NCBI RefSeq assembly: GCF_010994035.1
Contig: NZ_WIXN01000005.1
Coordinates: 62,001-126,000, forward strand
Reading direction: 5' to 3'
Length of the DNA stretch: 64,000 nucleotides
Origin: Virgibacillus aidingensis
GTDB lineage: Bacteria; Bacillota; Bacilli; Bacillales; Amphibacillaceae
Shown here: piece by piece, positions 32,603-41,166 of the stretch
Layout of the letters: every line of letters starts with the position of its first letter
Numbering within the stretch: the stretch's first letter is position 1
The notes under the pieces: model-generated
Database searches by the model: none
The model's input: only the letters and a program-made list of their open reading frames with translations
Told to the model about the DNA's origin: nothing
Position numbers and translations under genes: made by a program

Positions 32603-34620
32603 ATGGCCGCCTTTTGAATGAACGTTATCAAATCAAGGAGACCATCGGTGGAGGGGGCATGGCAAACGTATATTTGGCCAGAGATATGATACTGGAACGG
32701 GAAGTTGCCATAAAAGTACTCCGCCTGGAATACGCCAACGATGAGGAGTTTATCGCACGCTTTGACAGAGAGGCACAGTCAGCAACAAGTTTATCCCATC
32801 CGAATATCGTAAATATTTATGACGTTGGTGAAGAAGATCATATTTTATATATGGTGATGGAATACGTCGATGGTATGACACTGAAGGAATACATATTACA
32901 GCGGGGGCCGCTTGAAGTCAATGAAGCACTTGATATTATGAAGCAGATTACCTCTGCCATCACCCATGCCCATGCAAATGGGATTGTTCATCGGGATATA
33001 AAGCCGCAGAATATTTTAATGGATTCCCATGGCAAGGTAAAGGTGACAGACTTTGGAATTGCAATGGCACTGAGTGCGACGTCTTTAACACAGACAAACT
33101 CCATTTTGGGTTCTGTGCATTATCTATCGCCGGAGCAAGCCAGGGGAGGTATGGCTACAAAGAAATCGGATATTTATTCGATCGGGGTCGTATTATATGA
33201 ACTTTTAACAGGCAGGCTTCCTTTTTCAGGAGAATCTCCAGTCTCCATTGCATTAAAGCATCTACAAAATGATACACCATCTGTAAGACGGTTTAACGAA
33301 AATATTCCACAGAGTGTAGAAAATATTGTATTAAAAGCCATGGCGAAGGACCCTTTTCACAGATATGAGAACGTAGCCGGACTTGAGCAGGCACTTGAAT
33401 CGGCGATGGACCCGGATAAAATAAATGAAGCAGTCTATACACCACCTGTAGAAGTCGGGGAGGAAACAAAAGCAATACCGATTATTACAGATAATCATAT
33501 TCAGGATACCGATCAGGACACCATCGTTCATCATGCCGATGGCACAACGAAAAATTTCAGCGAGGATATGGCAGATGAGGAAGAAAAAGCGGCAGCTGGA
33601 ACAGCGAATGGAAAGAAGAAAAAGAAAAAAGGGAAAAAAAATAAAAATAAAAAGAAAAAAAAGAAGAAGTGGATCATTCTGTTGATCCTGTTTATTTTGC
33701 TGGCATCAGGAATTGCGGCTTTATTTATTATTCCCGGCATACTGCAGCCTGAGGATGTAACTGTTCCTGATGTTTCGGAAATGGAATATGATGAAGCGGT
33801 GGAAGAACTGGAAATGCACAATCTGTCAGCAGAAGAAGAGCTGATTTTCTCTGAGGAAATAGAGGAAGGGTTAGTAGTAAGGTCCGATCCCAGAGCAGGA
33901 AGGACAGTAAAGGAAGAATCGACCATAACCCTGTTTGTCAGTCAGGGCAAAGAAAAAGTAAATTTTTCGGATTACGTCGGAAGGGATTATTCCCAGGTGA
34001 GAAGAATTCTGGAAGAGGAAGGTTTTGAGGTCATAGCCTATGAGAAGTTTTCAGACAGGCCAGTTGGGGAAATTATTACACAAATTCAGCCAACTCCAAA
34101 CGGTGATGTTGTTCCAAGTGAAACAAGGGTTATTTTTGAGGTCAGTCAGGGACCGGAATTAGTAAGTCTGAATAACCTAAGGGGAATGACTGAACAGGAG
34201 GCAAGGGACTATCTGGAAGGGAATAATTTGATCATGAATATGCATCAGGAAAATTCGGATTCCGTACCGGAAGGGGAAGTAATCAGACAGGATCCTGAAG
34301 CAAATACGGAAATGGAGGAAGGGTCCACAGTCAATGTTTATATTTCGACCGGACCGGAAGAACTGCCGCCGGTATCCCATACCGTTAATTATACCGTTTC
34401 ATTTGAGCCTGAAGAAGATAATGAAGAAGAAACGGTGCGCGTGTATATCCATGATGTCAATAATGATATATCGGAAGTATATATAGAAGAGACAATTACG
34501 GAAGATACGCCATTTGAGTTTACATTAACCATTGCACCTGAGACACAGGGGGAATATTTGATCATGCTTGGGGAAGATATTGTCAGCAATGAAACGATTT
34601 CCTATGAGGATGGTGGATAA
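32596..34620 (+). CDS. prkC: PASTA-domain membrane serine/threonine kinase PrkC
   Basis: 674 residues. The N-terminal Hanks-type kinase has GGGGMANVYLARD, the ATP-binding lysine in VAIKVLR, the catalytic HRDIKPQN and DFGIA. A lysine-rich juxtamembrane stretch (about 339-359) leads into one transmembrane helix (about 360-380). Outside are three PASTA repeats (about 385-590), then a beta-rich C-terminal tail. PASTA domains bind muropeptides and signal spore germination and cell-wall state. The lysine stretch is coded by a run of nearly pure A and AAG codons. Confidence 0.97.
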   Translation: MLNGRLLNERYQIKETIGGGGMANVYLARDMILEREVAIKVLRLEYANDEEFIARFDREAQSATSLSHPNIVNIYDVGEEDHILYMVMEYVDGMTLKEYILQRGPLEVNEALDIMKQITSAITHAHANGIVHRDIKPQNILMDSHGKVKVTDFGIAMALSATSLTQTNSILGSVHYLSPEQARGGMATKKSDIYSIGVVLYELLTGRLPFSGESPVSIALKHLQNDTPSVRRFNENIPQSVENIVLKAMAKDPFHRYENVAGLEQALESAMDPDKINEAVYTPPVEVGEETKAIPIITDNHIQDTDQDTIVHHADGTTKNFSEDMADEEEKAAAGTANGKKKKKKGKKNKNKKKKKKKWIILLILFILLASGIAALFIIPGILQPEDVTVPDVSEMEYDEAVEELEMHNLSAEEELIFSEEIEEGLVVRSDPRAGRTVKEESTITLFVSQGKEKVNFSDYVGRDYSQVRRILEEEGFEVIAYEKFSDRPVGEIITQIQPTPNGDVVPSETRVIFEVSQGPELVSLNNLRGMTEQEARDYLEGNNLIMNMHQENSDSVPEGEVIRQDPEANTEMEEGSTVNVYISTGPEELPPVSHTVNYTVSFEPEEDNEEETVRVYIHDVNNDISEVYIEETITEDTPFEFTLTIAPETQGEYLIMLGEDIVSNETISYEDGG

Positions 34621-35502
34621 ATGGCAGAAGGAAGAATCGTAAAAGCCCTAAGCGGTTTTTATTATGTGAAATCCGGAGACAAGCTCTATCAATGCAGAGG
34701 AAGGGGAGTTTTCCGCAAAAACAAAACCACTCCCCTTGTCGGTGATTTTGTGCAATTTGATATAAGCGATGAATATGAAGGATACGTAATGAAAATTGAA
34801 AAAAGAAAAAATGAATTGGTCCGTCCGCCAATTGCAAATATTGATCAGGCGATCATTGTCAGTTCTGCAGCAAAGCCTGATTTCAGCACCAAATTGCTGG
34901 ACCGCTTTTTGGTTTTAATTGAGGCTAAGGATATTAAACCGATTATTATCATCAATAAATTGGACTTGGCCACTGCTTCACTCAAGGAGGAATTGGAAAA
35001 CTACCGGGAAGAATATAAAAGGATAGGCTATGACGTGGAGTTGTTATCCGCGGATGAGTTAACCGAAACCTCGGATTTAAAAACGTATTTTCCCGGCAAA
35101 GTAAGTGTCATTGCAGGCCAGTCCGGTGTAGGGAAATCTTCACTGCTAAATGGGCTGATGCCATCTTTATTTTTACCGACCGGGGAAATTTCTGAAAGTC
35201 TAGGACGCGGAAGACATACGACAAGGCATGTGGAACTGGTTGAAGTAAATAAAGGATTGGTAGCAGATACACCAGGTTTTAGTTCCCTGGAATTTGATGA
35301 AATTGCATTGGAAGAACTGGGAGATTGTTTTCCCGAAATAAGTTATAGAAGTGCTGATTGCAAATTCCGGGGCTGTTCCCATAACAAGGAACCTAAATGT
35401 GCCGTTAAGCAAGCTGTCTCAGATGGAGAGATTGCCTTATATCGCTATGAGCACTATTTACAATTCTACGAAGAAATTAAATTGCGAAAACCGCGGTATT
35501 GA
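34621..35502 (+). CDS. rsgA: Ribosome small subunit assembly GTPase RsgA (CpgA/YloQ)
   Basis: 293 residues. A circularly permuted GTPase with an N-terminal OB fold (1-65), G4 INKLDL, G1 GQSGVGKSSLLNGL near 167-180, G3 DTPGF, and a C-terminal zinc site (CKFRGCSHNKEPKCAV). It acts late in 30S assembly. Its ATG follows the prkC stop with no gap, completing the prpC-prkC-rsgA unit. Confidence 0.97.
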   Translation: MAEGRIVKALSGFYYVKSGDKLYQCRGRGVFRKNKTTPLVGDFVQFDISDEYEGYVMKIEKRKNELVRPPIANIDQAIIVSSAAKPDFSTKLLDRFLVLIEAKDIKPIIIINKLDLATASLKEELENYREEYKRIGYDVELLSADELTETSDLKTYFPGKVSVIAGQSGVGKSSLLNGLMPSLFLPTGEISESLGRGRHTTRHVELVEVNKGLVADTPGFSSLEFDEIALEELGDCFPEISYRSADCKFRGCSHNKEPKCAVKQAVSDGEIALYRYEHYLQFYEEIKLRKPRY

Positions 35503-35786
35503 TGTCAGTAACCCAAGTCTGCCCGGTGGCTGTAAATAGCATTGATTAATCCGCTGGCGGCCTGCCGCCCTGTTTTCCGGAATAGAGTTACTGGAGCCCG
35601 TCAGCTGTTTTTTGGAAGCCATCATACACCGGCATGATCCGCCGTCAGGTTTGTTGAACAAATATGGCTATATGCTGCGGATGAGTAAAGATTAGCAGAA
35701 TCAAAACAAATAAGTAATAAGTTAAAGGAGGGAAGGTCGCTTTCCTCTCCATGCTTAAAAGCAGGGGGGTTCCAGCGGCCGTTTTT
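35503..35786. promoter_or_regulatory. rsgA-rpe gap with hairpins; Shine-Dalgarno in a stem
   Basis: There is no gene here. A stem GGCGG/CCGCC near 35553-35570 is followed by CTGTTTT and may weakly terminate rsgA transcripts. Further on, AAGGAGGG (35725-35732) is the best ribosome binding site before rpe, but it pairs with CCTCTCC (35744-35750) as a GGAGGG/CTCTCC hairpin. The rpe start lies 55 bases beyond. No clear promoter was found. Confidence 0.4.
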
Positions 35787-36446
35787 ATGACTAAAATAGC
35801 ACCATCAATTTTGTCAGCAGATTTTTCTAAACTGGGAGAGGAAATCAGCGAGGTGGAAAATGGCGGAGCAGACTATATTCATGTGGATGTGATGGACGGG
35901 CATTTTGTCCCGAATATTACGATCGGCCCATTAATTGTAAATGCAATTAAACCTAAAACAAAACTGCCTTTGGATGTTCATTTAATGATAGAAAATCCGG
36001 ACGATTATATTCCTGCTTTTGCTTCTGCCGGTGCAGATATAATTACCGTTCATCAGGAAGCCAGTGTTCATCTTCACCGGACTGTTCAGCTGATAAAAAA
36101 TCAAGGGAAAAAAGCCGGGGTTGTCATTAACCCTGCAACCCCGGCAGAAACTCTTCGCCCTGTTTTGCCAGACATAGATCTTGTCCTGATTATGACGGTT
36201 AATCCAGGTTTTGGCGGTCAGGCATTTATCAAAAATTGTGTTAAAAAAGTAGAACAGGTGGCAGCATGGAGAAAAGAAATGGGCTTGCGGTTTGAAATAG
36301 AAGTAGACGGCGGGGTAAATAAAGACACGGCAAGACATTGTACTTTGGCAGGGGCCGATGTTTTAGTAGCAGGAAGTGCAGTTTTCGGCCAAGACGACAG
36401 GCGGGCTGCAATGGAAATTATCCGGCAGGCGGCAGAAGGGAAATAG
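35787..36446 (+). CDS. rpe: Ribulose-phosphate 3-epimerase
   Basis: 219 residues from the ATG at 35787, chosen because [17 protein letters not shown] is the family N-terminus. An in-frame ATG at 35751 would add 12 unrelated residues. The enzyme interconverts ribulose 5-phosphate and xylulose 5-phosphate. Metal ligands are in [13 protein letters not shown] and [23 protein letters not shown] is the phosphate loop. The start is odd: neither candidate has a well-placed Shine-Dalgarno (nearest GGGGGG is about 18 bases before 35787), so the start is less certain than the function. Confidence 0.93.
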   Translation: MTKIAPSILSADFSKLGEEISEVENGGADYIHVDVMDGHFVPNITIGPLIVNAIKPKTKLPLDVHLMIENPDDYIPAFASAGADIITVHQEASVHLHRTVQLIKNQGKKAGVVINPATPAETLRPVLPDIDLVLIMTVNPGFGGQAFIKNCVKKVEQVAAWRKEMGLRFEIEVDGGVNKDTARHCTLAGADVLVAGSAVFGQDDRRAAMEIIRQAAEGK

Positions 36447-36452
36447 AATGGT

Positions 36453-37106
36453 ATGTTATCTGTTGGTATAATGGGGAGCTCTCCTGATTCCCCAGGGGAT
36501 CTTTCCGAATATGATAAAAAAATCAATATATGGATTGGTGCAGACCGGGGCGCAATAACATTAATTGAACGGCAAATCCGGGTCGATTATGCGGTGGGAG
36601 ATTTTGACTCCATCACTGATATAGAGAAAAGAATGTTAATGGATTACGCTGTCTCTATGGAAGAATATCCCTCCGAGAAAGCTGAAACCGACTTGGAAAT
36701 TGCATTGTTAAAAGCAATGGAACTAAATGCAGATCAAGTATATTTATTCGGAGTAACCGGCGGCAGACTTGATCATGAGTTGTCAAATATCCAATTATTG
36801 TATTCTTTCGTTACAAAAGGAATACGGGGGATGATCGTCAATGAAAATAATTATTTGGAATTGACATTGCCGGGGGAGCATCAAATCAATCAGGATAGCC
36901 GGTACCCGTACATCTCTTTTATCCCATTCAGCCCTGAAGTAGAAGGGCTTACATTAAAAGGGTTTTATTACCCTTTGGCAAATCAGGATATATATTGGGG
37001 TTCTACACTTTGTATATCAAACGAGCTTATTAAAAAAAGTGGTACTTTTTCCTTTAATGAAGGCATATTATTATTAATAAAGAGTCGAGATGCAATTGAA
37101 GGATAA
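36453..37106 (+). CDS. thiN: Thiamine pyrophosphokinase
   Basis: 217 residues. It makes thiamine diphosphate from thiamine and ATP. Conserved motifs are WIGADRGAITLI, VGDFDSITD, KAETDLEIALLKAM and GVTGGRLDHELSNIQLL, which form the active site across the dimer. It follows rpe by six bases, with only a weak ribosome binding site, so coupling to rpe is likely. In B. subtilis the same rpe-thiN-spoVM order occurs. Confidence 0.95.
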   Translation: MLSVGIMGSSPDSPGDLSEYDKKINIWIGADRGAITLIERQIRVDYAVGDFDSITDIEKRMLMDYAVSMEEYPSEKAETDLEIALLKAMELNADQVYLFGVTGGRLDHELSNIQLLYSFVTKGIRGMIVNENNYLELTLPGEHQINQDSRYPYISFIPFSPEVEGLTLKGFYYPLANQDIYWGSTLCISNELIKKSGTFSFNEGILLLIKSRDAIEG

Positions 37107-37136
37107 GCTTTGTTTGTAAAAGAGGAGGAAGAACTC

Positions 37137-37220
37137 ATGAAATTTTATACGATTAAGCTTCCAAGGGTGGTCGGTGGATTTGTCAGGGTGATTATCGGGG
37201 TTTTTAAAAAAGAAAAATAA
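37137..37220 (+). CDS. spoVM: Stage V sporulation protein SpoVM
   Basis: A 27-residue peptide beginning MKFYTIKLPRVVGGFVR, clearly the SpoVM amphipathic helix; B. subtilis has 26 residues. It follows a strong AGAGGAGGAAGAACTC. SpoVM recognises the convex forespore membrane, anchors SpoIVA to start the coat, and is made in the mother cell. Proline 9, which is important for its membrane orientation, is conserved. The position after thiN matches B. subtilis. It marks the organism as an endospore former. Confidence 0.96.
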   Translation: MKFYTIKLPRVVGGFVRVIIGVFKKEK

Positions 37221-37227
37221 TATTTTT

Positions 37228-37262
37228 AGGCTTTTGTCAATTTATTTGGCGGAAGCTTTTTT
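37228..37262 (+). terminator. Terminator after spoVM
   Basis: A 13-bp stem with several G-T pairs (AGGCTTTTGTCAA / TTGGCGGAAGCTT, loop TTTAT) followed by TTTT. Confidence 0.6.
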
Positions 37263-37400
37263 ACACGTAAAGCACGTTAAGAAAGTATCCTGTAATAAAG
37301 CAAGACAAGGATTGAACAACAAATCCTCTTGGCACGATACAGTTTGTTCACAGCTGATCAGCAAAAATGGACACTTATAGAACCATGATGGATTGTAAAT

Positions 37401-37440
37401 AAAAAAGTCACCTGCAGCTATTCAGGTGACTTTCCCTTTT
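37401..37440. terminator. Bidirectional terminator between spoVM and rpmB
   Basis: A perfect stem AAGTCACCTG (37405-37414) / CAGGTGACTT (37423-37432). It has AAAAAA on the left and TCCCTTTTTC on the right, so it can stop rpmB transcripts from the minus strand and any read-through from spoVM. The bases between 37263 and 37400, and from 37441 to 37542, show nothing else. Confidence 0.85.
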
Positions 37441-37542
37441 TCATTGAATATGATTGCCCGTATAAAGAGCTGTTTGCTTTCATGATAATCCATTATAATG
37501 ATCTGTATTTGTATGGATTTCAAACCGAAAATAAATATCGGA

Positions 37543-37731
37543 TTATACGCGCTCCACTTTACCAGATTTTAGCGCACGGGCTGATACGTATACTCTTTTT
37601 GGCTTTCCATCTACCATAATACGCACTTTTTGCACATTTGCCTTCCAATTGCGTTTATTAGCATTCATAGCGTGTGAGCGCTTGTTTCCACTGCGCGTTT
37701 GCCGTCCGGTAATAACACATTTTCTAGCCAT
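37543..37731 (-). CDS. rpmB: 50S ribosomal protein L28
   Basis: 62 residues from the ATG at 37731, after AGGAGGGATAAC; seven upstream in-frame codons are discarded. The protein begins [23 protein letters not shown] and ends [13 protein letters not shown], matching the Bacillus form. Only one cysteine is present, so it is the zinc-free (C-minus) type. As in B. subtilis it is a lone minus-strand gene between spoVM and yloU. Confidence 0.97.
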   Translation of the reverse strand: MARKCVITGRQTRSGNKRSHAMNANKRNWKANVQKVRIMVDGKPKRVYVSARALKSGKVERV

Positions 37732-37772
37732 GTTATCCCTCCTAATCACCATGTGTCAATTCATACTTATAC

Positions 37773-37801
37773 AATTTACCACAAGTGAATGGATAATGCA
37801 A
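37773..37801 (-). promoter_or_regulatory. Promoter of rpmB
   Basis: On the minus strand TTGCAT (37801-37796), 17 bases and TAAATT (37778-37773), about 40 bases before the start codon. Confidence 0.6.
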
Positions 37802-37835
37802 TCGATTTTTGTTTTGGCATATAAAGAATAATTAC

Positions 37836-37864
37836 TTGACAGATTATAAAAAATCGTCCATTGT
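37836..37864 (+). promoter_or_regulatory. Possible promoter of the Asp23-family gene
   Basis: A perfect TTGACA (37836-37841) with a 17-base spacer to a weak CATTGT. A separate TATAAT at 37935-37940 lacks a -35. Either could serve the yloU-fakA unit. Confidence 0.35.
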
Positions 37865-37966
37865 AATAAGGGAATTTTAACTAAAAGGAGAAGTCTGCTT
37901 TTATTCATTATCAATATGTAGTAAAATATGCTTATATAATGAGAAACGTTTATAAGGGGGATCATT

Positions 37967-38329
37967 ATGTCCATAGAACTTAATACAAATGATGGCCATG
38001 TTACGATAACAAATGAAGTTATTGCAACAATAGCCGGCGGTGCGGCCGTGGAATGCTACGGTATTGTGGGAATGGCTTCCAAGAGCCAAATCAGGGATGG
38101 AATTGCGGAAATGCTAAAGAAAGAAAACTTTTCCAGAGGCATCGTTGTTCGCCAGGAAGATGATAAACTTCATATAGATATGTACATAATCGTAAGTTAT
38201 GGCACAAAAATCTCGGAAGTTGCCCATAATGTACAATCCCAGGTTAAATATACGCTCAGTCAATCACTCGGCTTGTCTATTGATTCTGTAAATATATATA
38301 TTCAAGGGGTGCGAGTAGCAAAAGACTAA
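37967..38329 (+). CDS. Asp23/Gls24-family envelope stress protein (YloU)
   Basis: 120 residues of the DUF322 family: GHVTITNEVIATIAGGAAVECYGIVGMASKSQ, read in two blocks, and a C-terminal VNIYIQGVRVA. Family members associate with the membrane and respond to envelope stress; the precise role of YloU is unknown. AAGGGGG precedes the ATG. It sits directly upstream of fakA, as in many Firmicutes, which suggests a shared transcript. Confidence 0.92.
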   Translation: MSIELNTNDGHVTITNEVIATIAGGAAVECYGIVGMASKSQIRDGIAEMLKKENFSRGIVVRQEDDKLHIDMYIIVSYGTKISEVAHNVQSQVKYTLSQSLGLSIDSVNIYIQGVRVAKD

Positions 38330-38366
38330 TTTTGCTATTTCTTTTTAGTGTAGAGGAGGAAGAATT

Positions 38367-40028
38367 GTGACAGTACATGAATTAGATGGTGTAAGGTTTG
38401 CACAAATGGTTCAGCTGGGAGCACACCATTTATCAAACAACGCCAAGAAAATAGACGCACTTAATGTTTTTCCAGTACCCGATGGTGATACAGGTACAAA
38501 CATGAATTTATCGATCACTTCCGGTGTAAATGAAGTAAAGAAGCGGGAAAATGATGATATATCCCAAGTAGCTGATGCCTTTGCTAAAGGGTTATTAATG
38601 GGTGCCAGAGGGAACTCGGGAGTTATCCTTTCACAAATTTTCAGAGGGTTTTCAAAAGGACTGGCAAATAAGTCTCTTGCAAATGCAAAAGATATAGCAG
38701 CGGCCTTGGATAACGGCGTAGCGACGGCGTATAAAGCTGTAATGAAACCGGTTGAAGGCACCATTTTGACTGTTGCAAAAGATGCTGCGAAAGAAGCGGC
38801 TAAAATATCGGAAAGCGAAAAAGATGTCATCGTATTAATGGACAAGGTTGTAAAAGAAGCGAAGGCTTCCTTAAAAAGAACGCCTGACCTTTTACCCGTA
38901 TTAAAAGAGGTAGGGGTAGTTGATTCAGGAGGACAAGGTTTAGTTACGATTTACGAAGGTTTCCTGGCAGCGCTGAAGGGGAAAGCGCTTCCGGAAAAGG
39001 CGAATGGAATTGCCATGGGGGAAATGATTAATGCCGAGCATCATAAAGTAACACAGGATTTTATGGATACCTCGGAAATTGAATTTGGGTATTGTACGGA
39101 ATTCATGGTGAAATTTGAAGATGATAAAATAAAGGAAAATCCATTTGATGAAGATGCTTTTCGCAGGGAATTAAGCGAGCATGGGGATTCTTTACTGGTA
39201 GTTTCCGATGATGAACTGGTAAAAGTCCATATTCACGCAGAGTATCCGGGAACCTGCATGACACTTGGGCAGCGCTATGGCAGCTTGATTAATATGAAGA
39301 TAGAAAATATGCGGGAGCAGCATACAGCGCTTGTTGGCGATAATAAGTCTGAAGAAAAACCGAAAGAGAAAACGGAATATGGTATTGTTACCGTAGCCAT
39401 GGGAAGCGGTATAAAAGAATTATTTGAAAGTATAGGTGTCTCTAAAGTAATTGAAGGCGGACAAACGATGAATCCGAGTACGCAGGATATTACGGAAGCA
39501 ATTAAGGAAGCCAATGCAAAAAACGTGATTATTCTCCCCAATAACAAAAATATTGTAATGGCAGCAGAACAGGCAGCAGAATTAGCCGAAGATAATGTGA
39601 AAGTTGTGCCGACTACAACGATTCCCCAGGGGATCAGTGCTATGTTTGCTTTTCACCCTGAAGCAGATTTAAAAACAAACCAGGAAGCAATGGAGGATGC
39701 AAGAAAACAGGTTAAAACAGGTCAAGTAACATACGCAGTGCGGGATACAAAGATTAATGGCATGTTAATTGAAGAAGGAAACTTTATGGGGATTTTGGAT
39801 GGAGCCATTAAGGCGACACATCAAGATCAACAAGAAGCAGTTAAATTGCTGTTAGGTGAAATGATCACGGAAGAGGATGAAATCCTCACGATTTTATACG
39901 GAGAAGATGCAGGAGAAACAGAAGTGGATGAGCTTGTTTCTTATATAGAAGAGAACTACGAAGATATAGAAGTGGAAGTGCACAATGGTGCCCAGCCAAT
40001 TTACTCATTTATTTTTTCAGTTGAATAA
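38367..40028 (+). CDS. fakA: Fatty acid kinase, ATP-binding subunit FakA (DhaL-type)
   Basis: 553 residues starting at GTG after AGAGGAGGAAGAATT. The N-terminal DhaL domain binds ATP-magnesium: NVFPVPDGDTGTNMNLS and ARGNSGVILSQIFRG, with a further conserved VVDSGGQGL. A middle domain (about 215-320) and a C-terminal DAK1/DegV-like domain follow. FakA phosphorylates fatty acids held by FakB (DegV-family) proteins so that they can enter phospholipid synthesis through PlsX/PlsY. plsX lies 5 kb downstream. A terminator follows. Confidence 0.94.
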   Translation: MTVHELDGVRFAQMVQLGAHHLSNNAKKIDALNVFPVPDGDTGTNMNLSITSGVNEVKKRENDDISQVADAFAKGLLMGARGNSGVILSQIFRGFSKGLANKSLANAKDIAAALDNGVATAYKAVMKPVEGTILTVAKDAAKEAAKISESEKDVIVLMDKVVKEAKASLKRTPDLLPVLKEVGVVDSGGQGLVTIYEGFLAALKGKALPEKANGIAMGEMINAEHHKVTQDFMDTSEIEFGYCTEFMVKFEDDKIKENPFDEDAFRRELSEHGDSLLVVSDDELVKVHIHAEYPGTCMTLGQRYGSLINMKIENMREQHTALVGDNKSEEKPKEKTEYGIVTVAMGSGIKELFESIGVSKVIEGGQTMNPSTQDITEAIKEANAKNVIILPNNKNIVMAAEQAAELAEDNVKVVPTTTIPQGISAMFAFHPEADLKTNQEAMEDARKQVKTGQVTYAVRDTKINGMLIEEGNFMGILDGAIKATHQDQQEAVKLLLGEMITEEDEILTILYGEDAGETEVDELVSYIEENYEDIEVEVHNGAQPIYSFIFSVE

Positions 40029-40036
40029 AAGTAAAA

Positions 40037-40065
40037 AAGACCGCCGGAATATCGGCGGTTTTTTT
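40037..40065 (+). terminator. Terminator after fakA
   Basis: Stem ACCGCCG (40040-40046) / CGGCGGT (40053-40059), then a seven-base T run. Confidence 0.92.
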
Positions 40066-40481
40066 ACTTAAGCAGCAACCTTAATGCCCTATAGTATGCC
40101 CCGCTCTTTCAGGAACAGCCATTTCATTCGAAAGAGCATAGACTTTATTTACACAGGTTTTACTGATTAATGTATTCCGCCCCTTTAAGTTAGGGGGGAA
40201 TGACTGCATGACACCCCCAAATGTTTATGGAGGGACGGACAAAAGCAAAAAATCTATAACTCTTAAGTAAGATAACAAACGCATTCACTAAAAGACGGGA
40301 AAAAGCAAATTTTCCAAGTGTCGCCACTTCTCGTTATCCCATGATGAATGTCTGAGGGATAAGAGGGCGTAATGTTCAGTTTAGCACCTGTACGCCATGC
40401 TTATTTCCGTGTTTTTTGGTATACTTTTTATTGGATTCACGCACAAAAAGAAAATCAGCGTATTAGGATGGTGAGGCATTT
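40066..40481. other. Structured 415-bp intergenic region before sdaAB
   Basis: No gene is recognised. Visible items: CTCTTTC/GAAAGAG (about 40109-40137); a promoter-like TTTACA (40148-40153), 17 bases, TGTATT (40171-40176); CCCC/GGGG near 40181-40197; a long stem of CGCC, CTC and TTATCCC against GGGATAA, GAG and GGCG (about 40321-40369) without a T run; and TATACT at 40420-40425 as a likely -10 of sdaAB. It may hold a leader RNA or small RNA, or may be decayed sequence. Confidence 0.4.
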
Positions 40482-41144
40482 ATGAAATATAATTCCGTGT
40501 TTGATATTATTGGTCCGGTCATGATTGGCCCATCCAGTTCACATACAGCAGGTGCTGCGAGAATAGGAAAAGCAGCACGGCATTTATTGGGAGAAGAGCC
40601 AGCATGGGCAAAGATTTACTTATATGAGTCCTTTGCAAAAACATATAAAGGTCATGGTACCGACTTTGCTTTAGCCGGCGGATTACTTGGTTTTGAAACA
40701 GATGATCCAAGAATGAGCAAGGCTTTGGAAATAGCCAAAGAGAAAAATATAACTATCGAGTTCATCGAAGATACAGCAGCAGCGGATCACCCCAACACTG
40801 CAAGGCTATGTATCGGAAATGATCATCATTCTATTGAACTGACCGGTATTTCCATTGGCGGCGGCAAAGTGGAAATAACAGAATTGAACGGTTTTCAATT
40901 GCGATTATCCGGTAACCATCCTGCTATACTTATTATGCATAATGACCGGTTTGGTGCTATAGCCTCCGTCACTAAAATTCTTGCAAAAAATGAAATCAAT
41001 ATCGGCCATATGGAGGTCAACCGTAAAGATATCGGTAAAGATGCTTTAATGGTGATTGAGGTAGACCAGAATGTCGATGATGCCATTATGAATGAATTGG
41101 AAAGAGCAGATCACATTAATCAAATTGCAAAGATTGTCAGCTGA
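40482..41144 (+). CDS. sdaAB: L-serine dehydratase, beta subunit
   Basis: 220 residues. The N-terminal half has the conserved GPSSSHTAGAARIGKAAR of iron-sulfur serine dehydratases; the C-terminal part (about 148-220) is an ACT domain (AIASVTKILAKNEINIGHM), which senses serine in relatives. With the alpha subunit it deaminates serine to pyruvate and ammonia. It lies 22 bases before sdaAA. Confidence 0.95.
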   Translation: MKYNSVFDIIGPVMIGPSSSHTAGAARIGKAARHLLGEEPAWAKIYLYESFAKTYKGHGTDFALAGGLLGFETDDPRMSKALEIAKEKNITIEFIEDTAAADHPNTARLCIGNDHHSIELTGISIGGGKVEITELNGFQLRLSGNHPAILIMHNDRFGAIASVTKILAKNEINIGHMEVNRKDIGKDALMVIEVDQNVDDAIMNELERADHINQIAKIVS

Positions 41145-41166
41145 TCTTTAAAGGAGGGGGATATGT

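Noticed and set aside
33531-33926. A 131-codon minus-strand frame with poly-phenylalanine
   Set aside because: It is the complement of the lysine tract and acidic PASTA region of prkC; no ribosome binding site and no recognisable domain.
37221-37262. A continuation of spoVM into a longer protein
   Set aside because: A TAA stop follows the 27th codon and the product already matches SpoVM over its full length.
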